Assembly: GCF_040784935.1 (NCBI RefSeq)
Contig: NZ_CP160680.1
Location: 728,501 to 792,500 of the forward strand
Reading direction: 5' to 3'
From: Lewinella sp. LCG006
GTDB lineage: Bacteria > Bacteroidota > Bacteroidia > Chitinophagales > Saprospiraceae
DNA: 64,000 bases
Shown: positions 26,049 to 35,349 of the stretch, in pieces
How positions within the stretch are numbered: the first letter of the stretch is position 1
How the letters are laid out: each line of letters starts with the position of its first letter
The notes under the pieces: model-generated
Database searches by the model: none
What the model saw: the letters and a program-made list of their open reading frames with translations, nothing else
Told to the model about the DNA's origin: nothing
Translations under genes and position numbers: made by a program

Positions 26049-26894
26049 TTAATAACTCCACATATCCATTTCCTTGTTTTGGATGGTGCGATCAATCTTT
26101 TTGCTTTCCAACAATAGATCAGTTCCCGAAAGGTAATCCTCCAGGCGGCGTCCGCGCATATCGTTCTCCTTGTAAATGTAAGAATGGAAACGACGCATCG
26201 CAAAAAGATCTTCCCAGGAAGTACGGCTATGGTCGTTACCCGGAATAATGGCAGTATGCTGCGCCAGCCAGGGCCTTGCTTCCGCATAATTGATCCAGAA
26301 AACAGGCGACTCATAAGCCGCTGCACTTAACCCATCAGAAACCTTAGTCTCTAGCAAAGGAGCTATTCCAATGATTCGCACCTGCATTTGGCTGTAGCGG
26401 GTATCAAAATACCAGACTTCCTGCACGCGCCAGCGTTTGATACGGTCAGGATCAAACTCATCTGTCACTACTTGGGTGATGTATTCTCCCGTGACCGGAT
26501 CTACCACCTCTATGGTATCCGATTTACTAAGTTTATTGAAAATCTCTTCACTGGAAATACGTTCATGGAAGCGGTCGTCTTCTGGGGTATAAGCCGTAAG
26601 TTCACCCGCAGCCAGGCCCTCGGCTAATACATTAAAAAGAGCAAATTCCGGATGCCGGAAGGTGAGGTTGATCTTTTCTCTGGTATCAATGACGCGCCAA
26701 ACCCGTTTTTCCCACAAAATATCGGCTTCTCTTACCCCCGCGTAAGGCAAGGGAGGAGACGCTTCATAAGCATTTTCTGCTCCTCCTTCCAGCCAGGTTT
26801 TCCCGGCCATCGTATTTGGGGTCATTTCCGTTTGCGCTACAAGCGTAGCTAAGCTACCTACAATACCTAGGCAGCAGATCCATCTTTTCAACAT
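26049..26894 (-). CDS. gldN: Gliding motility / T9SS protein GldN
   Basis: Protein of 281 aa with a signal peptide (ends ATLVAQ). The GldN/PorN pattern DILWEKRVWRVIDTREKINL lies near residue 60, followed by DEFDPDRIKRWRVQEVWYFD and INYAEARPWLAQ. GldN is a periplasmic component of the type IX secretion machinery that associates with the GldK ring. It is usually the last gene of gldKLMN; here there is no gldK, L or M next to it, so this is a solitary copy. It diverges from paaA. The C-terminus (NKEMDMWSY) is complete. Confidence 0.88.
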   Translation of the reverse strand: MLKRWICCLGIVGSLATLVAQTEMTPNTMAGKTWLEGGAENAYEASPPLPYAGVREADILWEKRVWRVIDTREKINLTFRHPEFALFNVLAEGLAAGELTAYTPEDDRFHERISSEEIFNKLSKSDTIEVVDPVTGEYITQVVTDEFDPDRIKRWRVQEVWYFDTRYSQMQVRIIGIAPLLETKVSDGLSAAAYESPVFWINYAEARPWLAQHTAIIPGNDHSRTSWEDLFAMRRFHSYIYKENDMRGRRLEDYLSGTDLLLESKKIDRTIQNKEMDMWSY

Positions 26895-27138
26895 GATGTT
26901 CTGAATTGAAGGTTATCCCGACTTAAGTAGTTAAACACCAGCACACTGCGATGCAGCTGCAAAGTAAAAACACTTCAAGATCGGATAGAATAATGTTAAA
27001 AGTGGAGTAAGTTGAATCAGAAAAGTGTGCGTATAAAATTACAATTGCAACGCGTTTTTACGAGCATGTTTAATAATATAATGACAGAAGAACAAAAAGT
27101 AACAGCGTAGCAATGAAAAAAACGTTTTTTAACAACAA

Positions 27139-27177
27139 ACGAACATTTGTTCGTGTTACAGAAATACCTTATCTTTG
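27139..27177 (+). promoter_or_regulatory. paaA promoter with TetR-type operator over the -33 box
   Basis: ACGAACA-TT-TGTTCGT (27139-27154) is a perfect 7-2-7 palindrome. TTTG at 27146-27149 and TATCTTTG at 27170-27177 are 20 bp apart, a good Bacteroidota promoter, so the palindrome overlaps the -33 box. The half-site ACGAAC is shared with the paaE operator at 16212. Confidence 0.75.
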
Positions 27178-27212
27178 AGGAAGGAAAGTGCACTAGTAAT
27201 AAACCTGCGACC

Positions 27213-28172
27213 ATGGAGAAAGTAACCGCGTTAGAAGAACAGTTCCAAGCCCGTATTGATGCCGATGAACGCATCGAGCCCAAGGATTGGATGCCAGAAA
27301 AGTACCGCAAGACCCTCATTCGCCAGATTTCTCAACATGCCCACAGTGAAATTGTCGGGATGTTGCCCGAAGGTAATTGGGTGACGCGCGCTCCCAATCT
27401 TCGCCGTAAGGTGGCCTTATTAGCAAAAGTACAAGACGAAGCGGGCCATGGTCTCTACCTGTACAGTGCTTGTGAAACGCTGGGTATTGATCGGGAAGAA
27501 CTACTGGATCAGTTGCACAGTGGCAAAGCTAAGTACAGCAGTATATTCAACTACCCCACCCTCTCCTGGGCAGACATGGGAGCCATCGGCTGGCTAGTCG
27601 ACGGTGCTGCTATTATGAACCAAGTGCCACTTTGCCGCACTTCTTATGGCCCTTACGCCCGCGCGATGGTGAGGGTCTGCAAAGAGGAAAGTTTCCACCA
27701 ACGCCAAGGCTACGAGATCATGCTCACGCTCAGTAGAGGTACCGAAGCTCAAAAAGCCATGGCCCAGGATGCCCTCAACCGCTGGTGGTGGCCCTCATTG
27801 ATGATGTTTGGTCCTGCCGATGATGAGTCGCCGAATACCGCCCAAAGTATGGCCTGGCGGATCAAGCGATTTACCAATGACGAACTGCGTCAGCGTTTTG
27901 TTGACGCTACCGTCCCTCAGGCAGAATTCCTTGGCTTGACCGTACCCGATCCCGATCTAAAATGGAACGAAGAGACTGGCCAATACGATTTTGGTGCCCT
28001 CGACTGGGATGAATTCTGGCGCGTCGTTAAAGGGGATGGTCCTTGCAACCGCCAACGTCTTCGTGCCCGCCAAAAAGCCCACGAAGAAGGAGCCTGGGTA
28101 CGCGACGCAGCTATGGCTTACGCCGAAAAACGCCGCCAACGCACCGAAGCAGCTCGCGAAGAGGTGGCTTAA
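27213..28172 (+). CDS. paaA: 1,2-phenylacetyl-CoA epoxidase catalytic subunit PaaA
   Basis: Start ATG at 27213 (319 aa) matches known PaaA; the frame stays open upstream, but that part overlaps the promoter. PaaA is the ferritin-like di-iron oxygenase that epoxidises the ring of phenylacetyl-CoA. Visible landmarks: [20 protein letters not shown], the iron motifs [13 protein letters not shown] and [30 protein letters not shown], and [15 protein letters not shown]. Very close to E. coli PaaA throughout. It is first of paaA-paaB-paaC, with a 200-bp gap containing a hairpin before paaB. Confidence 0.97.
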   Translation: MEKVTALEEQFQARIDADERIEPKDWMPEKYRKTLIRQISQHAHSEIVGMLPEGNWVTRAPNLRRKVALLAKVQDEAGHGLYLYSACETLGIDREELLDQLHSGKAKYSSIFNYPTLSWADMGAIGWLVDGAAIMNQVPLCRTSYGPYARAMVRVCKEESFHQRQGYEIMLTLSRGTEAQKAMAQDALNRWWWPSLMMFGPADDESPNTAQSMAWRIKRFTNDELRQRFVDATVPQAEFLGLTVPDPDLKWNEETGQYDFGALDWDEFWRVVKGDGPCNRQRLRARQKAHEEGAWVRDAAMAYAEKRRQRTEAAREEVA

Positions 28173-28177
28173 GATGC

Positions 28178-28231
28178 GAAATTTGCCTTGAGTTATTATA
28201 ATTGTTGCAACAATATACAAAGGCAAATTTC
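28178..28231 (+). terminator. Nested hairpin between paaA and paaB
   Basis: GAAATTTGCCTT (28178-28189) pairs exactly with 28220-28231, and the loop contains the perfect palindrome ATTGTTGCAACAAT (28201-28214). It lies 5 bp after the paaA stop. It may cap or stabilise paaA mRNA or reduce read-through into paaBC. The rest of the 200-bp gap has no gene. Confidence 0.5.
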
Positions 28232-28373
28232 ACAGTACTAGGTACTTGCTACAGCCCGCCTGGCCAAGCGGACAGGGGTATAGGGATTTTTGACTATGCT
28301 AGAGGCAAAGTCCCAACAAGAATAAACTGTAAAAAGGCAGCGTGAAGGATACGTTGCAAAAAAAATAAACCAT

Positions 28374-28655
28374 ATGAATTCCTGGCCACTTTGGGAAGTT
28401 TTTATCCGCAGCAAAAATGGCTTGAGCCACAAACACGCTGGTAGCCTACACGCTGCTGATGCCGAAATGGCGTTGGAAAATGCCCGTGACGTATATACAC
28501 GCCGCAACGAAGGTGTAAGTTTATGGGTGGTGGAAAGCCGACACATTACTGCCTCCAGCCCTAACCAAAGCGAGGAGCTTTTTGAACCTGCCAACGACAA
28601 GGTTTACCGCCACCCTACTTTTTATGATGTCCCGGATAATATTAAACACATGTAG
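28374..28655 (+). CDS. paaB: 1,2-phenylacetyl-CoA epoxidase subunit PaaB
   Basis: Protein of 93 aa, the family's usual length. Landmarks are WPLWEVFIRSKNGLSHKHAG, LHAADAEMALENARDVYTRR, SLWVVESRHI and a C-terminal FYDVPDNIKHM. PaaB is non-catalytic and bridges PaaAC modules into the epoxidase complex. Start ATG 28374 in CATATG. Confidence 0.95.
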   Translation: MNSWPLWEVFIRSKNGLSHKHAGSLHAADAEMALENARDVYTRRNEGVSLWVVESRHITASSPNQSEELFEPANDKVYRHPTFYDVPDNIKHM

Positions 28656-28748
28656 TTTGGTGTAAATGTTGGATGAGTGTAAAGGTGTAAAAGTTATTTT
28701 TAAAGCACCCTTACACACTTACACCATTACACCCTTACACCCTTCTTT
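28656..28748. repeat. GTGTAAG-type repeats between paaB and paaC
   Basis: GTGTAAA/GTGTAAG words on the left face TTACAC words on the right (CCCTTACACACTTACACC), giving an imperfect intercistronic stem. The same word fills the gap between sdhA and sdhB and the array at 43018. Confidence 0.5.
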
Positions 28749-29504
28749 ATGACTAACCAGCAACACTTCGATTACCTCCTTCGCCTTGGTGACAATGCCC
28801 TTATTTTGGGCCAACGGCTCGGCGAATGGTGTGGACACGGGCCCATCCTGGAACAGGATATTGCTATCACTAATATTGCCCTTGACCTCATCGGGCAGGC
28901 ACGTAGCTGGCTCGCATTAGCTGGTGAAGTAGAAGGCAAAGGACGTGATGAAGACGCTATTGCCTTTCTGCGCGACAATCGGGAATTCCGCAACCTTCTC
29001 CTCGTTGAACATCCCAATGAAGATTTTGCCTATACTATCGTCCGTCAGTTTCTTTTCGACAGCTTTAATTATTACCTCCACGAAGCACTGGTAAACAGTA
29101 AAGATGAGCAAATAAAAGCCATCGCGCAGAAATCACTCAAAGAGGTAACCTACCACCTACGTTACTCCTCGGAGTGGATGATTCGACTGGGAGATGGTAC
29201 CGATGAAAGTCACCAAAAAATGCAACAAGCCCTCGATGATCTGTGGATGTACGCCGAAGAGGCATTACTTCCCGACGAGGTAGATCAAGCTGCATACGCC
29301 GCAGGTGTTGGTCCAGATTTGGCATCATTACGGCCATTGGTAGCAGCCAAACGCCACGCCATTATCACGGAAGCAACACTTACTATTCCCAAGGACGAAT
29401 ATCCCCAACAAGGAGGAAAACAGGGTATGCACACGGAAGCCCTTGGCTACATCCTTGCCGAGATGCAGTGGATGCAACGGGCCTATCCTGGTGCGGAATG
29501 GTAG
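28749..29504 (+). CDS. paaC: 1,2-phenylacetyl-CoA epoxidase structural subunit PaaC
   Basis: Protein of 251 aa, ferritin-like fold without a working iron site, partner of PaaA. Landmarks: LRLGDNALILGQRLGEWCGH, EDIAITNIALDLIGQA-type helix (EQDIAITNIALDLIGQARSW), DFAYTIVRQFLFD, HLRYSSEWMIRLGDGT and a tail LGYILAEMQWMQRAYPGAEW. It is last in this paa block: paaD and later pathway genes are absent here, and paaE is at 16252. It ends 7 bp from a convergent gene. Confidence 0.95.
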   Translation: MTNQQHFDYLLRLGDNALILGQRLGEWCGHGPILEQDIAITNIALDLIGQARSWLALAGEVEGKGRDEDAIAFLRDNREFRNLLLVEHPNEDFAYTIVRQFLFDSFNYYLHEALVNSKDEQIKAIAQKSLKEVTYHLRYSSEWMIRLGDGTDESHQKMQQALDDLWMYAEEALLPDEVDQAAYAAGVGPDLASLRPLVAAKRHAIITEATLTIPKDEYPQQGGKQGMHTEALGYILAEMQWMQRAYPGAEW

Positions 29505-29510
29505 CTTACG

Positions 29511-30890
29511 CTATTTAACAATCATTACATCTCCGGCAATCTTGCGCGTAAGTCCATCTCGGGCACTGATGTACTCGTAAGTCCACACCACGATGCCTGC
29601 TCCCAGGTCTTTGTTTCTAAAAGAACCATCCCAAGTTACTGGCGAAAGCGCGGTGACATTTTTAGCATTAAAAAGTTGGTTGCCCCAACGATCAAAGACA
29701 TTGAGTTCACCCGAGAACTCAAAATCAGCTTCAAAAAAGAATTGGAGTCGATCATTAACACCATCGTTATTAGGACTGAAGGCGTTGGGAACAAAATACC
29801 TGATATCGCAGGAAGTCGCTTCTATGGTATACTCCCTACTTCTCTCGCCACAAGGAGTAAGCAATGAACTTTTGTAAATACCTGCTCTGGTGATGGTACG
29901 TATCCTACTGGTATCACCATTTTCCCAGGTACCCGCGAAGGGCGATTCCAGTGTTAACGTTTCTCCAGGACAAATATCCAATGCAATCTCCTCTGTCTCT
30001 ACCGGTATTTCAATAACCACAGTTCGATCCATCAAAAAACAGTCTGCCAAATTTCCCCTTACCGTATAGTTGCCGCCTTGATCAATGGTCCTGACACCTC
30101 CCTGCCAGCCATCGCTCCAGGAAATGGGTACTTCATAAAAGGTGGCATCCAATTCCAGTATTTCGCCTTCGCAAAGGTAGAGCGTGTCGGGAACCACATC
30201 AAATGGTGAAACGATGACCTCATCTACGTAGGTGTAGGTGAAATTGGCCGTTGGATTGATATAATCACAATATACCAGGGTTTGTGTAGTAGGTTTATAA
30301 TTCCCTAGTAAAACAAAATCTTCCGTTCCATTGGCCCTATAACAAGTCTCCATGGTCATCCAATCCTCAGCCCCATCAATGATGGTGTCTGATGATAAAA
30401 CAAGCTGTTGGGCCTGGAACTGAAAATCAGAGAAAGCTAAACACTGGGAATTGGAATAGCAAAGAAAATCCATTGACCCACCACATTTTTCCCGAGGTCT
30501 AAGAGAAAAAGCTACGTATATATCAACATCCTGCGGAAGATCATCGATTAAGCGAGCATAAATTCGTTCTTCTGCCGCTGCCAAATTACTCACCAGCCCC
30601 ATCATTCCCTCTCCTGACTTGGGGTATACAAGGTCAGTACATCCGCTAGTAGGAGTAGTGTAAAAATCATTGATCGAACAGCTATGGAATAAATCTGGTG
30701 TGGCAATAGGTGTATTAACAATTTTCCAGGGCATCGCTTTAAAAGCCTCCCCGTATTGGAGGTCACAGTCGGAAACATCTTCAAAACCAGGATTCGGGAC
30801 ATAATTGACCTGACCTGAAAGAGGCAATGTCTGAATCATTAACAAAACAAAAAAAGCCCAAATGCTACTTAGCCAATAATGATGATTCAT
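29511..30890 (-). CDS. T9SS type B sorting-domain secreted protein
   Basis: Protein of 459 aa with an N-terminal hydrophobic signal (ends LPLSGQ). Residues 30-220 start with VNYVPNPGFEDVSDC, the opening of a secreted carbohydrate-binding-like domain in Bacteroidota. Residues of about 235-360 hold Ig-like or PKD-like strands (LCEGEILELDATFYEVPISW, DICPGETLTLESP). The end is the gliding-motility-associated type B domain (FVPNAFSPNNDGVNDRLQ, FDRWGNQLFNAK, WDGSFRNKDLGAGIVVWTYE). No enzyme motif. Likely exported through T9SS and held at the surface. Confidence 0.85.
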   Translation of the reverse strand: MNHHYWLSSIWAFFVLLMIQTLPLSGQVNYVPNPGFEDVSDCDLQYGEAFKAMPWKIVNTPIATPDLFHSCSINDFYTTPTSGCTDLVYPKSGEGMMGLVSNLAAAEERIYARLIDDLPQDVDIYVAFSLRPREKCGGSMDFLCYSNSQCLAFSDFQFQAQQLVLSSDTIIDGAEDWMTMETCYRANGTEDFVLLGNYKPTTQTLVYCDYINPTANFTYTYVDEVIVSPFDVVPDTLYLCEGEILELDATFYEVPISWSDGWQGGVRTIDQGGNYTVRGNLADCFLMDRTVVIEIPVETEEIALDICPGETLTLESPFAGTWENGDTSRIRTITRAGIYKSSLLTPCGERSREYTIEATSCDIRYFVPNAFSPNNDGVNDRLQFFFEADFEFSGELNVFDRWGNQLFNAKNVTALSPVTWDGSFRNKDLGAGIVVWTYEYISARDGLTRKIAGDVMIVK

Positions 30891-30922
30891 TTTCTTGGAA
30901 GTTAATTACCCAATTAGCTTAA

Positions 30923-31087
30923 TAGACTTGTTCGGCCGGGAACATTTGGGGGCTGACTTGCTCTCTTCCGCTCCCACTTCGCAACCAAAGTGGTCACGTA
31001 GCTAAGGCTATGTTCCCACTTTGCTCGCTTGCGGGAACAAAAGATAGCGGCGTCTTCCCTCCAAAGCCCCCCGGACGAACAAGTCTA
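30923..31087. repeat. 165-bp imperfect palindromic intergenic element
   Basis: TAGACTTGTTCGGCCGGG (30923-30940) pairs with 31070-31087 with one mismatch. Inside are further hairpins: CCACTT/AAGTGG near 30974-30993, and GTTCCC/GGGAAC near 31012-31038. No coding capacity. It fills most of the gap between two divergent genes. Length and layout resemble the elements at 10570 and 48903, though the arm sequence differs. Confidence 0.6.
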
Positions 31088-31205
31088 ATAATATTATTTT
31101 GTCTAGGAAGATACACTATATCCAAAGCAACACCAAATAAAAAGGATTAGGCCGTAAATCTCCCTCAGTTTTCTTAACTTAACGGCTAAATTAGGCCTTT
31201 CCCCA

Positions 31206-32309
31206 ATGCAGGAAATAATTGAGCGATTCCGCCCCGTCCTTGTCCAAATCGCAACTCCCTATAATATGGGGGGGACCGGTTTTTTTCTCCAAGATCAGCA
31301 GCTCATCATCACCAATGAGCACTTGGTTCGCGACAACCGAGAAGTCATTGTAGAAGCAGAAAGCCTGCCTCGGCAGATGGCCAAAATCGTCTACTGGGAT
31401 GCTTATTATGATGTGGCTTTATTAAAGTTGGATACTAATTACGAGTTGGCCACCGTCAAATTTCGTGAAGAAGATGAACCCGCTGCTGGTGATCAGGTAT
31501 TGGCCATGGGGCATCCTTTCGGCTTGCGGTTTTCCAGCACTATCGGCAACTTATCCAACAATCAGCGCAAGCACGAAGACTTCTACTATTATCAACATGA
31601 TGCGGCCCTCAACCCTGGCAACAGTGGTGGCCCGCTGGTAGATAAGCAAGGCCGAATCATTGGACTTAACGTATTAGATTTCGAAGAAGGCCAGGGCTTG
31701 GGTTTTTCTTTGCCCACCAAATTTATGCTGGAAACTATTCGCATTTACTTGGCAGCAGGGCGAAGCGACCAGACAGCTGCTCGCTGTAATTCTTGTCGCA
31801 ATTTAGTTTTTGCCGATCAAAAAGAAACCCCTTACTGCCCTAATTGCGGTGCCTACCTACGCCTACCTTCCGAGTCGGAAGCCTTTGAACCCGTGGGCAC
31901 GCCTTATACCATAGAGCTATTGCTAACGGCCCTCAACCATGATGTTCGCTTGGCCCGCCGAGGCCTCAACACCTGGGAAATACAGGAAGGTAGCGCACGA
32001 ATCCTGGTATCCTACCACGAAGATTCAGGCTTGATCACCGGGGATGCCCACCTCTGTCGATTACCTCAGGATCAATTGGGAGAATTGTACGAATACCTGC
32101 TACGCGAAAATTACGAAGACGATGGCCTTACCTTCAGTGTCAAAGGGCGTGACATTATTCTATCCATGCTTATTTACGACCGTTACCTGGAAGTAGAAAG
32201 TGGTAAAAAACGCTTTCAACACCTCTTCGAACGCGCTGATCATTACGACAATATTTTGGTAGAACGCTTCGGTGCCAAATGGAAATACGAAGACAGTGCA
32301 GAAGATTGA
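31206..32309 (+). CDS. HtrA-like serine protease fused to zinc ribbon and YbjN/CesT-like domain
   Basis: Protein of 367 aa without signal peptide or membrane helix. Residues 1-185 are a trypsin-like S1C domain with the triad His39 (ITNEHLV), Asp69 (YYDVALL) and Ser140 (NPGNSGGPLV). Instead of a PDZ domain there is a four-Cys zinc ribbon (Cys194, Cys197, Cys211, Cys214). Residues 232-360 resemble the YbjN / type III secretion chaperone fold (LTFSVKGRDIILSMLIYDRY, HYDNILVERFGA). This implies a cytoplasmic protease with a client-binding chaperone-like tail. Protease and ribbon are clear; the tail assignment is by pattern only. Transcribed alone. Confidence 0.8.
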   Translation: MQEIIERFRPVLVQIATPYNMGGTGFFLQDQQLIITNEHLVRDNREVIVEAESLPRQMAKIVYWDAYYDVALLKLDTNYELATVKFREEDEPAAGDQVLAMGHPFGLRFSSTIGNLSNNQRKHEDFYYYQHDAALNPGNSGGPLVDKQGRIIGLNVLDFEEGQGLGFSLPTKFMLETIRIYLAAGRSDQTAARCNSCRNLVFADQKETPYCPNCGAYLRLPSESEAFEPVGTPYTIELLLTALNHDVRLARRGLNTWEIQEGSARILVSYHEDSGLITGDAHLCRLPQDQLGELYEYLLRENYEDDGLTFSVKGRDIILSMLIYDRYLEVESGKKRFQHLFERADHYDNILVERFGAKWKYEDSAED

Positions 32310-32385
32310 AAACACTTAAGCCACCAGTATTGTTAACCTTGCGTAAAGCATTGAAACAAAGACCCCAAAACCGCGAATAATTGCG

Positions 32386-32393
32386 TACTTTTG
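32386..32393 (+). promoter_or_regulatory. ahcY promoter -7 box
   Basis: TACTTTTG is an exact TAnnTTTG match 59 bp before ahcY. No SAH-riboswitch consensus was recognised in the 143-bp gap. Confidence 0.55.
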
Positions 32394-32452
32394 CGGTCGA
32401 ATTCTGGTCGGCAACAAATCTCCGGCCATTGCCAAATTGAAAATTTAATTGC

Positions 32453-33763
32453 ATGTCTGCAACAGAAACATTGAAGTACAAGGTTAAAGATATTAACCTG
32501 GCCGACTGGGGCCGTAAAGAAATTGAATTAGCGGAAGCGGAAATGCCTGGTTTAATGGCCTTGCGCGAAGAGTACGGTGCCAGCAAGCCCTTGAAGGGTG
32601 CGCGTATTGCCGGTTGCCTGCACATGACGATTCAAACCGCGGTATTGATTGAAACGCTGGTAGAACTAGGTGCCGATGTCACCTGGTCGAGCTGTAATAT
32701 CTTCTCTACCCAAGACCATGCAGCAGCAGCCATTGCAGCAGCAGGTATCCCCGTATACGCCTGGAAAGGTATGAACGAGGAAGAATTCAACTGGGCGATT
32801 GAGCAGACCCTGCGCGCTTTCCCTGGTGGTCAGCCCCTCAACATGATCCTCGACGATGGTGGTGACCTGACCAACATGGTGCTTGATGAGTATCCAGAAT
32901 TGGTGGAAGGCATCAACGGTCTAAGCGAAGAAACCACCACTGGTGTACACCGCTTGTACGAGCGTATGAACAAAGGCACTCTCCCAATGCCTGCCATCAA
33001 CGTCAACGACTCTGTAACCAAGTCGAAGTTCGACAACAAATACGGTTGTAAAGAATCAGCAGTAGATGCGATTCGTCGTGCGACGGACGTAATGATGGCT
33101 GGTAAAGTAGCTTTCGTAGCTGGTTACGGTGACGTAGGCAAAGGTACTGCTGCCAGCTTGCGTGGCGCTGGTTGTCGTGTTATTGTTTCAGAAGTAGATC
33201 CGATCTGTGCCCTTCAAGCAGCCATGGACGGATTCGAAGTATTGCGTTCTGAAACAGCTATTCCTCGCGCTGATATCGTCATTACTGCCACTGGCAACAA
33301 AGACATTATCACCGAGAAGCACTTCCGTTTATTGCGGGACAAGGCAATCGTTTGTAACATCGGTCACTTCGACAACGAAATCGATATGGCTTGGCTAAAC
33401 CGCACCTACGGTTCTACAAAAGTAGAAATCAAGCCGCAGGTAGATAAGTATACCATCGACGGCAAGGATGTCATCATCCTGGCGGAAGGCCGCCTGGTCA
33501 ACCTGGGTTGTGCCACTGGTCACCCTAGCTTTGTAATGTCTAACAGCTTCACCAATCAGGTATTGGCACAAATTGAACTGTGGACCAACAAAGACAACTA
33601 CGAAAACAAAGTATACACCCTGCCTAAGCACCTCGACGAGCAAGTAGCACGTCTGCACCTGGCTAAGATCGGGGTAGAGCTAGAAGAACTTTCTGCCGAC
33701 CAAGCCGCCTACATTGGCGTTCAGCAAGAAGGGCCCTTCAAGCCAGAATACTACCGTTACTAG
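32453..33763 (+). CDS. ahcY: Adenosylhomocysteinase
   Basis: Enzyme of 436 aa that splits S-adenosylhomocysteine into adenosine and homocysteine, using tightly bound NAD. Landmarks: [20 protein letters not shown] and [18 protein letters not shown] near the start, the NAD-binding [34 protein letters not shown], and the C-terminal KPEYYRY. The terminal Lys/Tyr pair contacts NAD of the partner subunit. Cytoplasmic tetramer. Followed by a strong terminator. Confidence 0.98.
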   Translation: MSATETLKYKVKDINLADWGRKEIELAEAEMPGLMALREEYGASKPLKGARIAGCLHMTIQTAVLIETLVELGADVTWSSCNIFSTQDHAAAAIAAAGIPVYAWKGMNEEEFNWAIEQTLRAFPGGQPLNMILDDGGDLTNMVLDEYPELVEGINGLSEETTTGVHRLYERMNKGTLPMPAINVNDSVTKSKFDNKYGCKESAVDAIRRATDVMMAGKVAFVAGYGDVGKGTAASLRGAGCRVIVSEVDPICALQAAMDGFEVLRSETAIPRADIVITATGNKDIITEKHFRLLRDKAIVCNIGHFDNEIDMAWLNRTYGSTKVEIKPQVDKYTIDGKDVIILAEGRLVNLGCATGHPSFVMSNSFTNQVLAQIELWTNKDNYENKVYTLPKHLDEQVARLHLAKIGVELEELSADQAAYIGVQQEGPFKPEYYRY

Positions 33764-33817
33764 GACTTTCTTTGGTTCGACGAAAGTCGGACAATAGTTA
33801 TTTTAGTAACATCATTA

Positions 33818-33864
33818 GAATTGGCAGGACCGTTATCGGCCTGCCAATTCTTTTATTACCTTTG
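33818..33864 (+). terminator. ahcY terminator merging into next promoter
   Basis: GAATTGGCAGG (33818-33828) pairs exactly with 33840-33850, followed by TTTT. TACCTTTG (33857-33864), an exact -7 box, follows at once and serves the antiporter gene 29 bp downstream. A smaller GACTTTC/GAAAGTC hairpin lies at about 33765-33787. Confidence 0.8.
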
Positions 33865-33893
33865 CGGGCCCAAGTATTCTGCAATAATACATC

Positions 33894-34817
33894 ATGGATT
33901 TACTCCTTTACATTGGTATTTTTATCGTAGCCCTGGCTACACTTCTCAAGGCTTCCAATTGGTTTGTAGATTCTGCAGAATCTATCGGCCTTTCTTTGGG
34001 TATCTCTCCTTTCATTATTGGTGTCACCATTGTCGCTTTTGGTACATCCTTGCCGGAGTTGGCCACTTCTATTGCCTCTGTATTTGCTGGTCAATCCGAA
34101 ATCGTAGTGGGCAATGTCGTGGGGTCCAACATTACCAATATTGCACTCGTCTTGGGCCTTACCGCTATCGTGGTAAAAAACATCCACCTCGAAAGCGATT
34201 TGTGGCTCATTGATATGTCTTTCCTCTGGGCCTCCGCTTTCTTGCTGTGGTTTGTCTTAGGTGATCTGCACCTCAGCACTTTCGAGTGCTTGCTCCTCAT
34301 CCTCGGCTTGGTACTTTTCCTCGTATACTCCTTCAAAGGCAACGAACGCGCCGACAGTGCCGATCGTCCTAAAGCCTTGCCAAAGCATTATTTATTGCTC
34401 CTCCTGGGAGGTGTGTTGGTCTATTTCGGAGCTGATTACACCATATACGCGATCTCTGAAATCAGTACTATCCTTACTATTCCGCCCAAACTGATTGCCC
34501 TTTCCGCCGTAGCTATTGGCACCAGTCTACCTGAGGTTGTCGTCAGCCTCACTGCTGCCCGCCGGGGGAAGGCCTCTATTGCCATTGGCAATGTCCTGGG
34601 GTCCAATATTTTCAACACCTTTATTGTCATGGCAGTACCGGGCTTGCTGGGAAACCTGGAAATACCGCCAGACATCATCTCCTTCTACCTGCCCCTAATG
34701 ATCGTCATGACCATCCTCTTTGGCGTCATGGCTTTCGACCGCCTCATCACCCGCTGGGAAGGCTGGATTTTACTCCTTTTCTATATGCTATTCATAGGGC
34801 AAATCGTACAGTCTTAA
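33894..34817 (+). CDS. Calcium/sodium antiporter (CaCA family, YrbG-like)
   Basis: Inner-membrane protein of 307 aa with about ten helices. The two alpha repeats of the CaCA superfamily are present: GTSLPELATSIASVFAGQSE with VGNVVGSNITNI, and GTSLPEVVVSLTAARRGKAS with IGNVLGSNIFNT. The acidic residues in the two GTSLPE motifs coordinate cation. Length fits bacterial YrbG-like exchangers that expel Ca2+ in exchange for Na+ or H+; ion specificity is inferred. Transcribed from its own promoter box. Confidence 0.93.
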   Translation: MDLLLYIGIFIVALATLLKASNWFVDSAESIGLSLGISPFIIGVTIVAFGTSLPELATSIASVFAGQSEIVVGNVVGSNITNIALVLGLTAIVVKNIHLESDLWLIDMSFLWASAFLLWFVLGDLHLSTFECLLLILGLVLFLVYSFKGNERADSADRPKALPKHYLLLLLGGVLVYFGADYTIYAISEISTILTIPPKLIALSAVAIGTSLPEVVVSLTAARRGKASIAIGNVLGSNIFNTFIVMAVPGLLGNLEIPPDIISFYLPLMIVMTILFGVMAFDRLITRWEGWILLLFYMLFIGQIVQS

Positions 34818-35349
34818 CTACCCCACAACGAGCTAAAGACACGAACGCTTACAGGCAATTCACACTAAGGGGTCGGTGTGTCTGCAAAATTCCGTTTTGC
34901 GTCGGGCCAATGCGTGAATGTGCCCTGTCCCCCCTTAAATGCCCTTATAATCCCTCATCTGGTTCAAAAAAAGCCCCTTTGGCGTACTTGGTGGTTCAAA
35001 AAAAACAGATAATTACTAAATACTTGCTAAGTAGTTGATAAATCGTTAAATTAGCAATATCAAAAGGGAAATGGCCTTGTTTTTAAGACCATTCGTAGCA
35101 ACTACACCACGGCCATTCTGGATCGTACATTTTGCTTTATTTCCAACTATCCACTTCCAATTTCTCAAAAGGGTTTCGCAACTGGCTTGCGAAGAGCAAC
35201 TTTTATTAATCTCCATAGTAACTTCTACCCGAACAACAAATCAAAGACTGGTCTCATGGACGAGTGCTTTTGTTTAGTTTGCCCAAATCCGGACTTCAAA
35301 AGGATCGCGAATAACAATTTTGTCCGGAAATGAGAAAACACAAAGTACT
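34818..35349. other. Intergenic stretch without recognised gene
   Basis: About 530 bp. Only a GCAAAA-TTCCG-TTTTGC hairpin (34884-34900) and the phrase CTTGGTGGTTCAAAA (also near 37727) stand out. A frame at 35071-35277 has no recognisable protein features. Confidence 0.5.

Noticed and set aside
32310..32452. SAH riboswitch before ahcY
   Set aside because: The region is short and lacks the conserved core; only a promoter box was seen.
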